The notes beneath the pieces were generated by a model. The model was not told the origin of the DNA, ran no database searches, and saw only the letters and a list, made by a program, of their open reading frames with translations. A DNA stretch of 64,000 bases, taken from positions 179,781,654 to 179,845,653 of the forward strand of contig CM030368.1 of the NCBI GenBank assembly GCA_017893485.1. The letters are read 5' to 3'. The first letter of the stretch is position 1. Every line of letters starts with the position of its first letter. Below are positions 43,705-54,825 of this stretch, piece by piece. Made by a program: the position numbers and the translations under genes. This stretch comes from Hemerocallis citrina (lineage: Eukaryota; Streptophyta; Magnoliopsida; Asparagales; Asphodelaceae).

Positions 43705-46700
43705 TGTAACCCCTATTTCTGATTTTTTTTTCTGGATTCTTTATTTGTAATTCTTCTTCTTAAATTATTGTATTCGGATTTATTTCATAATAAATCTTGC
43801 TATCCCTTGGACTCATTTGTTCTCTTTTGATCATCTGTATTCTTTTGGCTTGAACCCTGAAATTTTGGTACATTGCTATATATATATATATATATATATT
43901 TGTGTATTGGGTTTATTTAATGCATTATTTTTTTTTCATATCCTTATTGGGTTTATTTAATGCATTATTTTTTTTTCATATCCTTACTATTATTATTATA
44001 CTTATTCTCTTAAACCCAAACCCAACATCCTACTATAATACCCTATAAATATCATTAAACCCAAATTATCCCATCTTAATCTAATCCTAATCTCCCCCAC
44101 CGCTAATCATCTTCCTCATCTGTTTTTCCCGAAATCCATCCCCGCCCAACCTCCCGCTTCCGTCCCCGTCGCTCCGACCACCGCAGCAAACCACCTCCTT
44201 CCTTGCCTTCATCCCGCTTATCCATCCTCGTTGCCTGCACCCCTCCGTCGAACCATCGACCACCCTGCTCCTCCTTCTATCCTCGAGCACCCATCGAACC
44301 CTGCATCCCTCGTCGCCGCCCCTGACCACCTCATCGATGCCCTGCACCTCAACCTGCACCCATTGAAGCCCTCCATCCACTGCACTCGACTCCACTGTTC
44401 ATCATTGAACCACCGAAGTTCCTCCTTGCCTTGCTACCGTCGCGGTCTCTTGCTGTGATTGTTGCTGCCTTGCCTTGTCGGCGACCACCCCCGACTGCTT
44501 CTTGTTCCCGCTGCATCATTGCTGTTGTCGCCTTGCGATTGTTGTTATGCCTCTTACTTTGCTTGCTATTACATATTTTGCACATTTTGCTATTACTGTG
44601 TTGCACGTGTGTTGCCGTACGTGTTCGCACGTGTTGCCGCTATTCTGTTATTTGCACGTGTATTGTTGTCGTCGGGATTCGCGTCCCGTTATTCTTTCGT
44701 GTTCAGAGTCGTCATCTTTAAGGCAATTTTCCTCTTGAACTAGTTTTGTTTTTCTTGTTCAAGAATTCGTTGATTTCCGCAAGTAGTTCCTCTTTCGTTT
44801 ACCATATTTTATCTGTTTGATACCCTTCAAAGAGACTATTACGGATTCATCGGCGAAATCAAATATTAGTCCTCTTTTCGTGCTCTTTTCCTTGATTCAA
44901 ACCCAAGCCTGTTATATATTGTCATATGCACACACGACACAAACACTTAGATAGAAACATGTATATAAACATTGATGATTGAATGCCTTCCGTTTGAATG
45001 TGATGATCATGCTATATTGATAATAATTTGTCTCATCAATAGTAGAATTCCACCCTAAAGATTATCTATGATTTCAGTCAATTATTGCTTCGAATTTATG
45101 TGCTTGCTTATTTATTTTGTTGTCTTTTAATAATAACCTACTTGCTGGCCTGCTGTTTGCTCTATGTTGGTTCGAGGTTTTGACCTAGTTCCTGTCGTAA
45201 TTTAATATAACTTTGTAAACATCATCTGTAGCTAATTGAATCTATTTTTCAGAACTTTTACATACTAGATTCCGATTTATGAATTGAAAGATATCATATT
45301 TTTAGTAGTACTATGTTTTCAATTTCCAGATTTCTGTCTAGAGTTACATCGACATGATTTTCTATTAAAAAAAAAATGTTAACAGTAGAATACTAGACAG
45401 GACTGAGAGTCACATTATTATTTTTATAAGATTATTTGATAATTTTTCAGACATTTTATAAATATAAAAACTTGACTCTAGGTTGTTGTTAGAACACTAG
45501 TTCAGTAAAGAACCCGATTTTTGACCTAGATGTAGATAATATCAATTAGAACTCATTGAATAAGAGTTATAGCCCTATGTGTCTGGAATCCAGATCATCT
45601 GATGGTTTTGCAATCCGACCTACAGATTGCAAGATATCCATATTTTCGTACAGTGACATCTGAATTCTAAAATGCAGTTTAAAAATATATTACCCTACTT
45701 AATTAATTAAAACAGTAGATTAAATTAAGAAATAAAATCTGATATTAATTGTGTTGTTACTAAACATTGTTAATAATTAAAATATGATTCTTATGAGATT
45801 TTCAAAAGATTTTACAGTCTATTTTTATACACAAGTATTTTGACTCTTACATGCTGCCTGAACATATAATAAGTAAAGAATGAACTTATTTGCCCGATTT
45901 CTGTAGTTATTATGTGTAGTTTGAATATGCACTGGAACCAACATAGAGTCTACTTTCCAAAACCTTTGATGGAATCTTATTTTTTTTTCCTGTAGCAACG
46001 AGAAATTTGATTTTTGTACAGCAACGTCTTGCTGTCCAGAATGTGTGCTTTGTGTTTTGCTTATATATCCATGTTTGATTTTGCAACTAAGGAATAGAAC
46101 TAGTTGTATCATGCATTGCATAACTTTGCCATCTCTTTGGCATCACTTCAAAACTTCTTTACCCATTACATGTCCACATTTGAGTTTAATAAAATATTAA
46201 CAAGCCGGGGTAAATAAGGGTCGACTTGGTAGTAAATAATCGGATACTATACTCGGTAGGGCCCCTTGTTCTAGATTGATTATGGTCGTGAATGGTGGAT
46301 TATTGATTTGGAAATATTGATTGTTAATTATTGATTATTGTGCTGAGTACACGATCTGTTGAGTTCACCATCATAGTCTAAACGATCACTATTTATATGC
46401 ACCGAACCTGTGGTATGGGATGCAGTATTACATGCATTAGATAGGATAATAAAATACTAATTAACCTAGGATTGACACTTACATTCTTACTGTTATTGAT
46501 TTTGAATCATTGATTACAATCAATGTTTATAACATCATAAATTCTAGACTTTGATTATATTATCAACTTTTGTTATTGCTATTGATCTTTGATTTTGTTC
46601 TAGCCTATTATTTCTTGACATACCATATTTTTCTTGCTTCTTTGCTTTCGCCACTTGTTGTCCGTAACTTGCTCTAACGGACACATTTTTCCCACCTCTA

Positions 46701-47073
46701 GTTAATGAGTTTGCAGGTCAAAATTTTTTTTGACTCAAGGACTTTGTGAGCAAACTTTCTGAAGATCGGAGCTGGACCATTACACTATTATAGTTATCTC
46801 ATGTTATTTGTTTATTTAATTGCTTTCATTATACTTTGTATTCCGGGCTTGTGTGTCGTGAAGTGTACTTTCAGATTTGTATATTATTTGGTGAATTTAT
46901 TTCATGATTATTTTTGAGTTTATTCATTGTTTATATGATTATTCTTTCTTGCGTGGTTGTATTCTTTGTATATTGTTGATTTAATCTGTTACAGCTATAG
47001 ATGATGTTTTTATCATTCACTGGGCCTTTGTTACATGCTCGTATTCCCGTATCTTAGAAAGCGGGGCGTGAAA
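43705..47073 (+). mobile_element. Solo LTR of a long-LTR Ty3-type element
   Basis: Starts TGTAACCCCTATTTC and ends GCGGGGCGTGAAA, where CA is expected and the final base pair has mutated to AA. GTAAG flanks it at 43700-43704 and 47074-47078. Length 3369 bp. TATAAATA at 44044-44051 suggests plus orientation. A GC-richer block (44085-44740) follows the presumed start of transcription. It also contains (TA)n at about 43880-43900 and a 44-bp tandem duplication at about 43908-43990. Unequal recombination between two LTRs would leave such a product. Confidence 0.75.
44044..44051 (+). promoter_or_regulatory. TATA box in the solo LTR
   Basis: TATAAATA, 30-50 bp upstream of a pyrimidine-rich stretch. 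Confidence 0.5.
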
Positions 47074-47219
47074 GTAAGACATAGGTCTGCGCAGTAGCGG
47101 AGCTTAGTGAGGGCTCAGGGGGGTCTATCCCCCTCCCCCCCCCCTCCGAATTTTTTCAAAAACCACCTAGTATATTCATATTTACAGTTTGTCCCCCTTG
47201 GAAAATTTTAGAAAACCCC

Positions 47220-47240
47220 ATATATATATATATATATATA

Positions 47241-47280
<40 letters not shown>
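47220..47280. repeat. (TA)n then (TG)n microsatellite at the LTR edge
   Basis: About 22 bp of TA followed by about 38 bp of TG, running straight into the TGTTGCCGC start of the Tat 2 LTR at 47281. A pure (TA)n tract lies on the other side of the element. Confidence 0.95.
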
Positions 47281-47284
<4 letters not shown>

Positions 47285-47901
47285 GCCGCTAAATTTGGTG
47301 TGGGGGCAAACAGATAGTATTTGTGGATTCTTAAGGAAACTGAATAGCAAACCTGTGTACCTGTTCCGTCGGAACTTGATCGTTGCACCCTCCGTACACC
47401 TGCAAAAAGTGCGAGACACCGGGGTTGTTCCCGGCGACGCACCCTCCGACGCTCATGTCAGTAATCAGAGAAAGATTATGAAAGAGCGCAAAAACTGGAG
47501 AAAGATTGATTACCTCTTAATGGAGATGGATGGGGGTATTTATAGGCGTCTTAGGGAACAGATTAGGAATGTAATCCTCGTAATCTGATAAGGAATATTC
47601 TCCTTGTAAACAGATTAGGAATGTAATCCCTAATTCCCAGTGGAGGGATAGGCATGAATCAGGGCAATTGATTAGGATCGAATCAGAAACCCTAATTCTA
47701 TCCCTCTGATCGGGCTTTATTGCTGGTTGAAACCCGCACCCGATTGAAGCAGATCTGTCTGTGGGTTATTGGGTCTTTGACGAAAAGACCCAGTACCCAT
47801 CTCAGATCCATTAGTAGGTGAAATTACCGTTTTACCCCTGGGCTTCAAGATTCGTGCCCGATTTGGATGATTCTGATTAACCTCCATTTTTAGCCATATC
47901 A
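47281..47901 (-). repeat. 3' LTR of Tat element 2
   Basis: Minus strand TATAAATA at 47537-47544. A purine-rich minus-strand tract GGGAGTGGGGGGCTCG (47902-47917) abuts it as polypurine tract. Confidence 0.9.
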
Positions 47902-48426
47902 CGAGCCCCCCACTCCCGAAGACTGAGCTTGGTCAGCCTTTGAGGAGTAGTTCTACTGTTTTAATGGCTGGTGGAGTTGTATCGGAGCCCAAATGGGAAG
48001 TTTTGAATCTTGAAGGAGGTAGTGTGGTTATTTCAAGTGGATTTAACTCTGAGTCGCTCCTGAGCTCTTATGGTCATGTGGTGTTCTTGCGGGAGTATCC
48101 TTTTAACCCTGCGAAGTGTCAATTCGTCGTTCGGGGCCCTTAGAAGATTGTTCTTGGCAATAATTGCTTGTTTGGAGGCTAGAGAATGCCTCCCCAACTT
48201 TGCAATTACTTTCCAGAAGTCCTTCTTTAATTTTCCGAATTTTAATTGTTTTTTCGCAATCTCTTGGTGGACGGGTCGGCCGTTTTCCTCCGTTGTGTGG
48301 ACCACAGGCTCGTTTCACCCTTCCGACCCCTTCTAGAGCTCGCTGGCTAGGGGACCGAGGTCTGTAGGCGGTTCGGCACCTCTTTCCTAAGAGGAGAGGG
48401 AGTTCGGCGAGGTCCGAGGTCCAATC

Positions 48427-49128
48427 TTTCCTCGTAATAGGGTCGGTGCCAAGAGTGTTCGGCAGCTGGTGCCGAGGTCCAAATTTTTTCCCGTAACGGG
48501 GTCGGTGTCAAGAACGCTTGGCAGCTGGTGCCGAGGTCCATTTTTCCCCCGTAATGGGGTCGGTGTCATGAACGCTCGGCAGCTGGTGCCGAACCCCAAA
48601 TTTTCCCTCGTAACGGGGTCGGTGTCAAGAACGTTCGACAGCTGGTGCCGAACCTCAAATTTTCTCCCGTAACGGGGTCAGTGTCAAGAACGCTCAGTAG
48701 TTGGTGCCGAACCTCAAATTTTTCCCCGTAACGGGGTCGGTGTCAAGAACGCTCGGCAGCTGGTGCCGAACCCCAAATTTTCCCCCGTAACGGGGTCGGT
48801 GTCAAGAACGCTCGGCAACTGGTGCCGAACCCCAAATTTTCCCCCGTAACGGGGTCGGTGTCAAGAACGCTCAGCAGCTGGTGCCGAGGCCCATTTTTCC
48901 CTCGTAACGGGGTCGGTGTCATGAATGCTCGGCAGCTGGTACCGAGGTCCATTTTCCCCCCGTAACGGGATCGGTGTCAAGAACGCTCGGCAACTGGTGC
49001 CGAGGTCCATTTTTCCCCCGTAACGGGGTCGGTGTCATGAACGCTCGGCAGCTGGTGCCGAGGTCCATTTTCCCCCCGTAACGGGGTCGGTGTCAAGAAC
49101 GCTCGACAGCTGGTGCCGAAGTCCAAAA
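48427..49128 (+). repeat. Tandem repeat, about 59 bp, twelve copies
   Basis: GTAACGGGGTCGGTGTCAAG recurs about every 58-60 bp from 48430 to 49080, each followed by AACGCTCGGCAGCTGGTGCC and a short T-rich spacer. It lies upstream of the antisense gene, in the 3' region of the element. Confidence 0.92.
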
Positions 49129-49368
49129 CTTGTCGTTTTTGACATATGATTTGGTGGTTTCCGTGCTCCTTCTGAACCTCTGACAACTCTGACAGATGGG
49201 ACGTTCATTAAATGCAGTGATCTCTGAGCTTCTGTCAGATGGGACGCTCATTAAATGCAGCGTACGGCTTGGCGTGGTGAACAAGGTGACGATTGAGGTC
49301 GCTTTTGTTGTTTTGCGTGAATGGGCCGGTAGTACAAGCCCATTATCCTCGTTTAGCGTGCCCCTCTC

Positions 49369-49375
49369 TATAAAA
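49369..49375 (+). promoter_or_regulatory. TATA box of the antisense gene in Tat 2
   Basis: TATAAAA in a C-rich context, followed by a TC-rich stretch (49385-49430) and an ATG at 49535. It stands about 160 bp upstream of the plus-strand reading frame and outside the LTR. Confidence 0.6.
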
Positions 49376-49534
49376 CCCCACCCCCCACTCTCATTTCTCA
49401 CTTCTCTTCTCTTTTGCTCAGACGCTCTCTTGTGTTTAAGCGAATACTTCCGGTGGTCGACGTTTGTTTTTCCGGCGAAGTTTTCCGGCAGCTGACCTTT
49501 CAAGGTAATTTACACTTAGTTTATTCCATAAACT

Positions 49535-51598
49535 ATGTCTCTTGCTTCTGTCTCCGAGTCGATCTCTTGGTCCGAGCCCTCCCTCGAAGTTGCCGAAGAT
49601 TCAACTCCTACTAAAGGCCAGAAGGTATTCGGCAAGGATTCGATTGTGGAGGATCCGAAGCATATGGGGGAGTTCGGGAAACTGCCAGGGCCGCTGACCG
49701 GGCTTCACAGAGTTCGTCAGCTTCCGGAGGATCAAGCCGAGCAAATAGTTCACGGGAGGGGGAGGTCCTTCGAGGAGAATGCAGCGAGGGAGACGACTTG
49801 GCAGTGATTCGGGATTCTTTTCAAATCCCGGAGGAGTACGAGCTCATGTTGCCGGGTCCCGGGGTTAGGGCCAATTCGCTGCTGCCAGTGACGATGTGTT
49901 GCTGGCCGGTCGACGCCTTTATTGTAGGGGCTCGGCTGCCTCTCCATGCGTTCGCCGTTACCGTGGTGAGTTGGTTCGGGGTCAGCCCTATACAACTCAT
50001 GCCGAACGCATGGCGAGTGATAAATGGCTTCGTGCTTCATTGCCAAGCTGCAGGGATCGAGCCGCAGCTGAACGTGCTTCGGACACTATATGGCTCCATC
50101 AAGGGAATAAGTCGGAGTACCGGTATTATTTGACTCCGAGGCACGGCGGTAGGCTCGTCATATGCCCCGACTCCATCAAGCATTGGCAGGAGAAGTTTAT
50201 GATTGTGCGGAGTCGGGAGGCTTGGCCGATCCCCTCCACCCGGGTAGAAGGGGTGCCGAAGAGGGCGAGGGCACTGCCGAAGCTTAGTGTTGAAGAAGAA
50301 GAGGTAGTCCGGACTCTCCTCGATCGGCCGAAGTACGATTGGAAGGAGCTCACCAAGGACGTTCTGTACAAGGGAGGGCTCTGCCGCATAGATCCCAGTA
50401 CGCGGCTTTTGTTATGCTTTGCTTTCCGTACCTTACTTCTCGCCACTTGTAATGTATTAACCAATTTTTATTTTAAATGCAGAGACGATGGACTACGATG
50501 CAGTGCTGGCTCTCAGGGCTGGGCTCGCCAACAAGGCGCCGAAGAAGCACAAGAGGGTCGTGACCAAGTTGCCGACCCCGAAGACTCCGAGGATCGCAGC
50601 CTCGGTCGAGGAGGTGGAGACCCTCGACAGTCCAGTCGCCATCGTGGCGGGGACTTCAGCATCGGCTGCGGTCGGCGAGTTCCCCATCGCCGCCGCCCTC
50701 GGAATGACGACGCCGCTGCTGATGGCAGTAGCTGAGGAGCTCCTGACAGAGGAGCATAAAAGGATCAACGTTCCGGACTGGCAAGTCCGGAAGCACGATG
50801 GATTCCTTGGGAACTCTCTGGCGAGCATGCAGGCCGTCAAACACCTCGCCACGCCGAAGGACCGAGCCGCCATGGAGGCCGGACGAGAAGGCGACGATGT
50901 CATCGAGATCGCTCGTTTGGCGGTTTCGGTAAGTGTTGGATTTTTGCTATTGTTGAATTTCTTTAACCACAATTTTTCTAACTCTTTCAGTCCTTCTTTC
51001 TTTGTCGCAGATTATCGTCCACTTCGGACACCTCACCGAAAGGTTGACAGCTCTAGAGAAGGAGCTGAAGCAAGAATCCGACCAGGCTCGGAACGAGAAG
51101 GCTCGGATGTCAAATGAGCTCGACAAGCTTCGCATCGAGCACGAAGGAAGGTCGGCGAGGATCGAGCACCTCGAGGCCGAAGTGGCGAGGTTGGAGGGTG
51201 ACCTCCTTCGCCAAAAGGAGGGGGCAGCCAAGCAGTTGGCCGAAGCTGAGGAGGCCAAGGCGGCGGCAGTGAAGGCGACGGAGGACGCAACCTTGGCGAA
51301 GGCGCAAGGGTACCTCGCCCAAAACATGGCCAAGGCTTATGCCGAAGCCATCGCCTGGGTGTCGAAGGAGTACCCCAAAGTGGACGTTTCGGGATGGAGG
51401 CTGTTCCCGGGCCACGTCGAGGGCTTCGACCCCGAATCCGAGGGGGAAGATGAAGAAGGGGAGGACGAGACCGATACTGAGGTTGAAGTCACCAATGAGG
51501 TTCCCAGCACCGTGGTTACCCCGTTGGCGGTGGTGTCCCCCTTGGAGAAGGCGACCTCCACTCGCACTCGTCGTCCGGGGAAAGAGGTCGTGCCTTGA
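49535..51598 (+). CDS. Tat 2 antisense gene: gypsy-type 'transposase' domain plus coiled coil, spliced
   Basis: Plus strand, opposite to gag-pol. Exon 1 starts at ATG 49535 (MSLASVSESISWSEPSLEVA). It encodes LPLHAFAVTVVSWFGVSPIQ, LMPNAWRVINGFVLHCQAAG, YYLTPRHGGRLVICPDSIKH and WQEKFMIVRSREAWPIPS, the domain called 'putative gypsy-type transposon'. It needs two frame changes near 49800 and 50125, so this copy is probably defective. Exon 2 (50483-50928) ends at GTAAGT. Exon 3 (51011-51598) follows a CGCAG acceptor in phase 0 and encodes a long coiled coil (LTERLTALEKELKQESDQAR) and an acidic tail (ESEGEDEEGEDETDTEVEVT). Function is unknown; such antisense ORFs are known from Tat elements. Confidence 0.75.
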
Positions 51599-51836
51599 CT
51601 TCGCTCCTCTTTTTTTGTTTTTGTTCTTTTTTCTTTTCAAAAAATGTAACGCCTAATAGCAGACTGGCCACCGCTGTTTTTTGAAATGAATGAAATTTTG
51701 TTTTGAAGTGTTGGACTTCGGCTCTGTGTCTTTGCTTTTTCTTCTCTATTGTCGAGATTTTGTTTGAAAACTTCTGAAGTGTTAGACTGCGGCAGTGTTT
51801 GAATTCTTGCTATTTTTCTCGACTTCTTTTCAGCTC

Positions 51837-52751
51837 ATGGTGGTCGCTCAAGACGTCGAGCCCGCTCGCTCGGATGACAACGTCCGAGCCGAGGCTGGCT
51901 TAGGGGTGACGAGACTGTGCCTAGTGAGGTGCCGAGAGCTCTATGAGGTCGAGCTCAGATTGTGCCGAGCCGAAAGCGAGCGGAACCATCTTCAGCTCGT
52001 CCTTGGTCGGCGAGACATCGAGATCCGGGGTCTGGAGAGCAGGATCGCCGAGATGACTCCCACAGGAGAGGATGAATATTCGCCGACTGCTTTCAGCAAC
52101 GGGCTTCGGATTCAGTGCATTCGGCACAATTTGTCCAAAATAACGGGGGAGAGGGACGACCTGCTTTCCGAGATTCGCCATCTGCAGACCGTAGAGACGG
52201 AGCTTCGGACGGAGGGCGAGGGCTTGACGGCCAAGGTGGCCGAGCTGACGGCTGAATGGGACGAGTTGACAGCCGAAGTCGACGCGCTGAAGAGGGCTAC
52301 AGTTGACAAAAGTATCGAAGTCACTCATCTTCATCGTCTGATAGCGAGTCGCTCGAGTGTGCCGGACTCCGCGATACCCCCTCGCTTCGAGGTCGACGTA
52401 AAGGACGACTCTTTGAGGGAGCGGATCTCCGAGTTAGAGGCGGAGGTCGCTCGCCTAAAATCGCGCTCGGGGGCAATCAACGTCAGGAGTACTTCGTGCA
52501 CTCGCACGGAGAGCGATCGGGGCATTACGTTTTACGAGATGGCGACCCGTCAGCGCATCGGCCATCCAAGTCCGGGGGATGCGCAAAGCTCTATGGCAAT
52601 TTTGTCGAGCGGAGCATCCGTCGGAGCTGCTACTAGAAGCGGTGTTGAGGATTCGTCCCAATTTGCCGGGTTGGGGTCGAGCTCCGGAGACAAGCATCGT
52701 CGCCCTCGAGTGTCTTTGAAACAGAACGCCCCGGCTCCAAGAAAGCGCTGA
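51837..52751 (+). CDS. Tat 2 second antisense frame, intact coiled-coil protein
   Basis: Uninterrupted 304-codon frame from ATG 51837 (MVVAQDVEPARSDDNVRAEA) to TGA at 52749. A pyrimidine tract and TTTTCAG just upstream could be a splice acceptor, so it may be a later exon. The protein is almost entirely helical with heptads (LYEVELRLCRAESERNHLQL, LTAKVAELTAEWDELTAEVD, RERISELEAEVARLKSRS) and a Ser-rich, basic tail. It is absent from both halves of gag-pol. A shorter relative is at 37893-38392 in Tat 1. It has no catalytic motif. Confidence 0.65.
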   Translation: MVVAQDVEPARSDDNVRAEAGLGVTRLCLVRCRELYEVELRLCRAESERNHLQLVLGRRDIEIRGLESRIAEMTPTGEDEYSPTAFSNGLRIQCIRHNLSKITGERDDLLSEIRHLQTVETELRTEGEGLTAKVAELTAEWDELTAEVDALKRATVDKSIEVTHLHRLIASRSSVPDSAIPPRFEVDVKDDSLRERISELEAEVARLKSRSGAINVRSTSCTRTESDRGITFYEMATRQRIGHPSPGDAQSSMAILSSGASVGAATRSGVEDSSQFAGLGSSSGDKHRRPRVSLKQNAPAPRKR

Positions 52752-53099
52752 AGACCACGTTTCCCAAAGATTTTGTATTTTTAGCCAAGTGTAATAAGTC
52801 AGCATTGTAACTTTCACTTTTTAATGGCTTGTAATCTTGCGGTGTGAAAGAGTCGCTTTGTACCATATCCCATTTATCAATAAATTTTGTTCCCGAACTT
52901 GTGTGTCCCTTGGGGTTTTGTGTAGTCTTTATGTTTGTGACTGTGTTCATTGCACCGAGGTTCCTAGGTCGGCCACTTGCTTGTTTGCGGATCGGCGAGG
53001 TGAGCTTTCGGCTAGTGGTGCCGAGCTTTGTTTCGGTCGCCCAATCTTACAGTCTCATGAGGTGAGCTGAACAGTGAGCTCGCGGAACGCATTCAAGCT

Positions 53100-54240
53100 T
53101 AAGTGTTTGACCTCGGATCTTTGCTAGAGTGGCTCGACAGTTGCGGGAGCGATTCAAATGGCGAACTACTTCTAGCTCGCTTAGGAGCGAACTTGCGAAG
53201 TAGAATCGAGCCAAGTGTTGGACTCCGAGCCATCGTTAGATTAGTTCAATGGTTGTGGGAGCAATTCCGAATGGCGAACTACTTCTAGCTCGCTTAGGAG
53301 CGAACTTGCGAAGTTGGACTTCGAACCATCGTTAGATTAGTTCAACAGTTGTGGGAGCAATTCCGAATGGCGAACTACTTCTAGCTCGCTTAGGAGCGAA
53401 CTTGCGAAGTAGAATCGAGCCAAGTGTTGGACTCCGAGCCATCGTTAGATTAGTTCAACGGTTGTGGGAGCAATTCCGAATGGCGAACTACTTCTAGCTC
53501 GCTTAGGAGCGAACTTGCGAAGTAGAATCGAGCCAAGTGTTGGACTCCGAATTATCGTTAGATTAGTTCAACTGTTGTGGGAGCAATTTCGAATGGTGAA
53601 CTGCTTCTAGCTCGCTTAGGAGCGAACTTGCGAAGTAGAATTGAGCCAAGTGTTGGACTCCGAACCATTGTTAGATTAGTTCAACGGTTATGGGAGAAAT
53701 TCCGAATGGCGAACTACTTCTAGCTCGCTTAGGAGTGAACTTGCGAAGTAGAATCGAGCCAAGTGTTGGACTCCGAACCATCGTTAGATTAGTTCAACGG
53801 TTGTGGGAGCAATTCCGAATTGCGAACTACTTCTAGCTCGCTTAGGAGCGAACTTGCGAAGTAGAATCTAGCCAAGTGTTGGACTCCGAACCATCGTTAG
53901 ATTAGTTCAACGGTTGTGGGAGCAATTTCGAATGGCGAACTGCTTCTAGCTCGCTTAGGAGCGAACTTGCGAAGTAGAATCGAGCCAAGTGTTGGACTCC
54001 GAACCATCGTTAGATTAGTTCAACGGTTGTGGGAGCAATTCCGAATGGCGAACTACTTCTAGCTCGCTTAGGAGCGAACTTGCGAAGTAGAATCGAGCCA
54101 AGTATTGGACTCCGAACCATCGTTAGATTAGTTAAACGGTTGTGGGAACAATTCCGAATGGCGAACTGCTTCTAGCTCGCTTAGGAGCGAACTTGTGAAG
54201 TAGAATCGAGCCAAGTGTTGGACTCCAAACCATCGTTAGA
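53100..54240 (+). repeat. Tandem repeat, about 113 bp, about ten copies
   Basis: CATCGTTAGATTAGTTCAAC recurs at about 53231, 53323, 53440, 53553, 53666, 53779, 53892, 54007 and 54119, with GGCGAACTACTTCTAGCTCG and CTTAGGAGCGAACTTGCGAA in each unit. One unit (53231-53323) is about 21 bp short. The last full unit ends near 54240. Confidence 0.93.
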
Positions 54241-54436
54241 TTGAAGAGTTAAAAGCAGAGAGATGTAAACAATAGTAAAAATATGAAAAGACTTTATTCA
54301 TTAATGACTAATAATCGGCTGCTTCTAAAGTTGTTAGCCGTAATTATAAGGAAAAAATGAAAGAAAATCGCTACAAGTAACAGGAAAGGAACGGTTCGAC
54401 ATCTCGAAGTACTTAGAGAGGCGTTGGTGCTCTCTC

Positions 54437-54825
54437 TTAGTATTTTAAGAGATGGTCGGCATTCCAAGTTCTGGGGATCTCCCTGCCTTCGAGATCTTCT
54501 AATCTATATGTGCCGGGGCGGATTACTTTAGAGATCTTGTAAGGTCACTCCCAATTTGAGGCCAATTTGCTTTTCTGACCTGGGAACGAGATGGCCAACT
54601 TTCGAAGGACCAGGTCCCCTTCTTTGAGGCCCGTGGGGCGGACTCTCTTGTTGTATGCTAACTCGATCCTTCTTCGGTAGCTTTGTTGACGTATGGCAGC
54701 TCTTTCTCGGATTTCGTCTATCAGGTCTGGACTTGCTCTGAGCTCTCTGGCGTTTTGCTCTTCTTCATAAGCTATCAGACGAGGAGAGGGTATTCCGACT
54801 TCTAGGGGGATGATGGCCTCTGAGG
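54437..54825 (-). pseudogene. Tat 2 integrase C-terminal fragment
   Basis: Minus strand: EAIIPLEVGIPSPRLIAYEE, EIRERAAIRQQSYRRRIELA and KSKLASNWE, then a TGA where glycine of the GPY motif is usual, then PYKISKVIRPGTYRL to a TAA at 54437. The catalytic core and zinc domain are missing. The sequence joins directly to RT at about 54815-54830. Confidence 0.88.

Noticed and set aside
44087..44743. Proline/leucine/cysteine-rich open frames in the solo LTR
   Set aside because: Overlapping frames on both strands of a GC-richer leader, low complexity and no domain.
48347..49186. Minus-strand frames of 60-70 codons in the 59-bp array
   Set aside because: Repeat-encoded; the unit length and missing stops explain them.
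48427..54240. CRISPR-like reading of the regular arrays
   Set aside because: The repeats are contiguous with no unique spacers, and the context is a plant retrotransposon.
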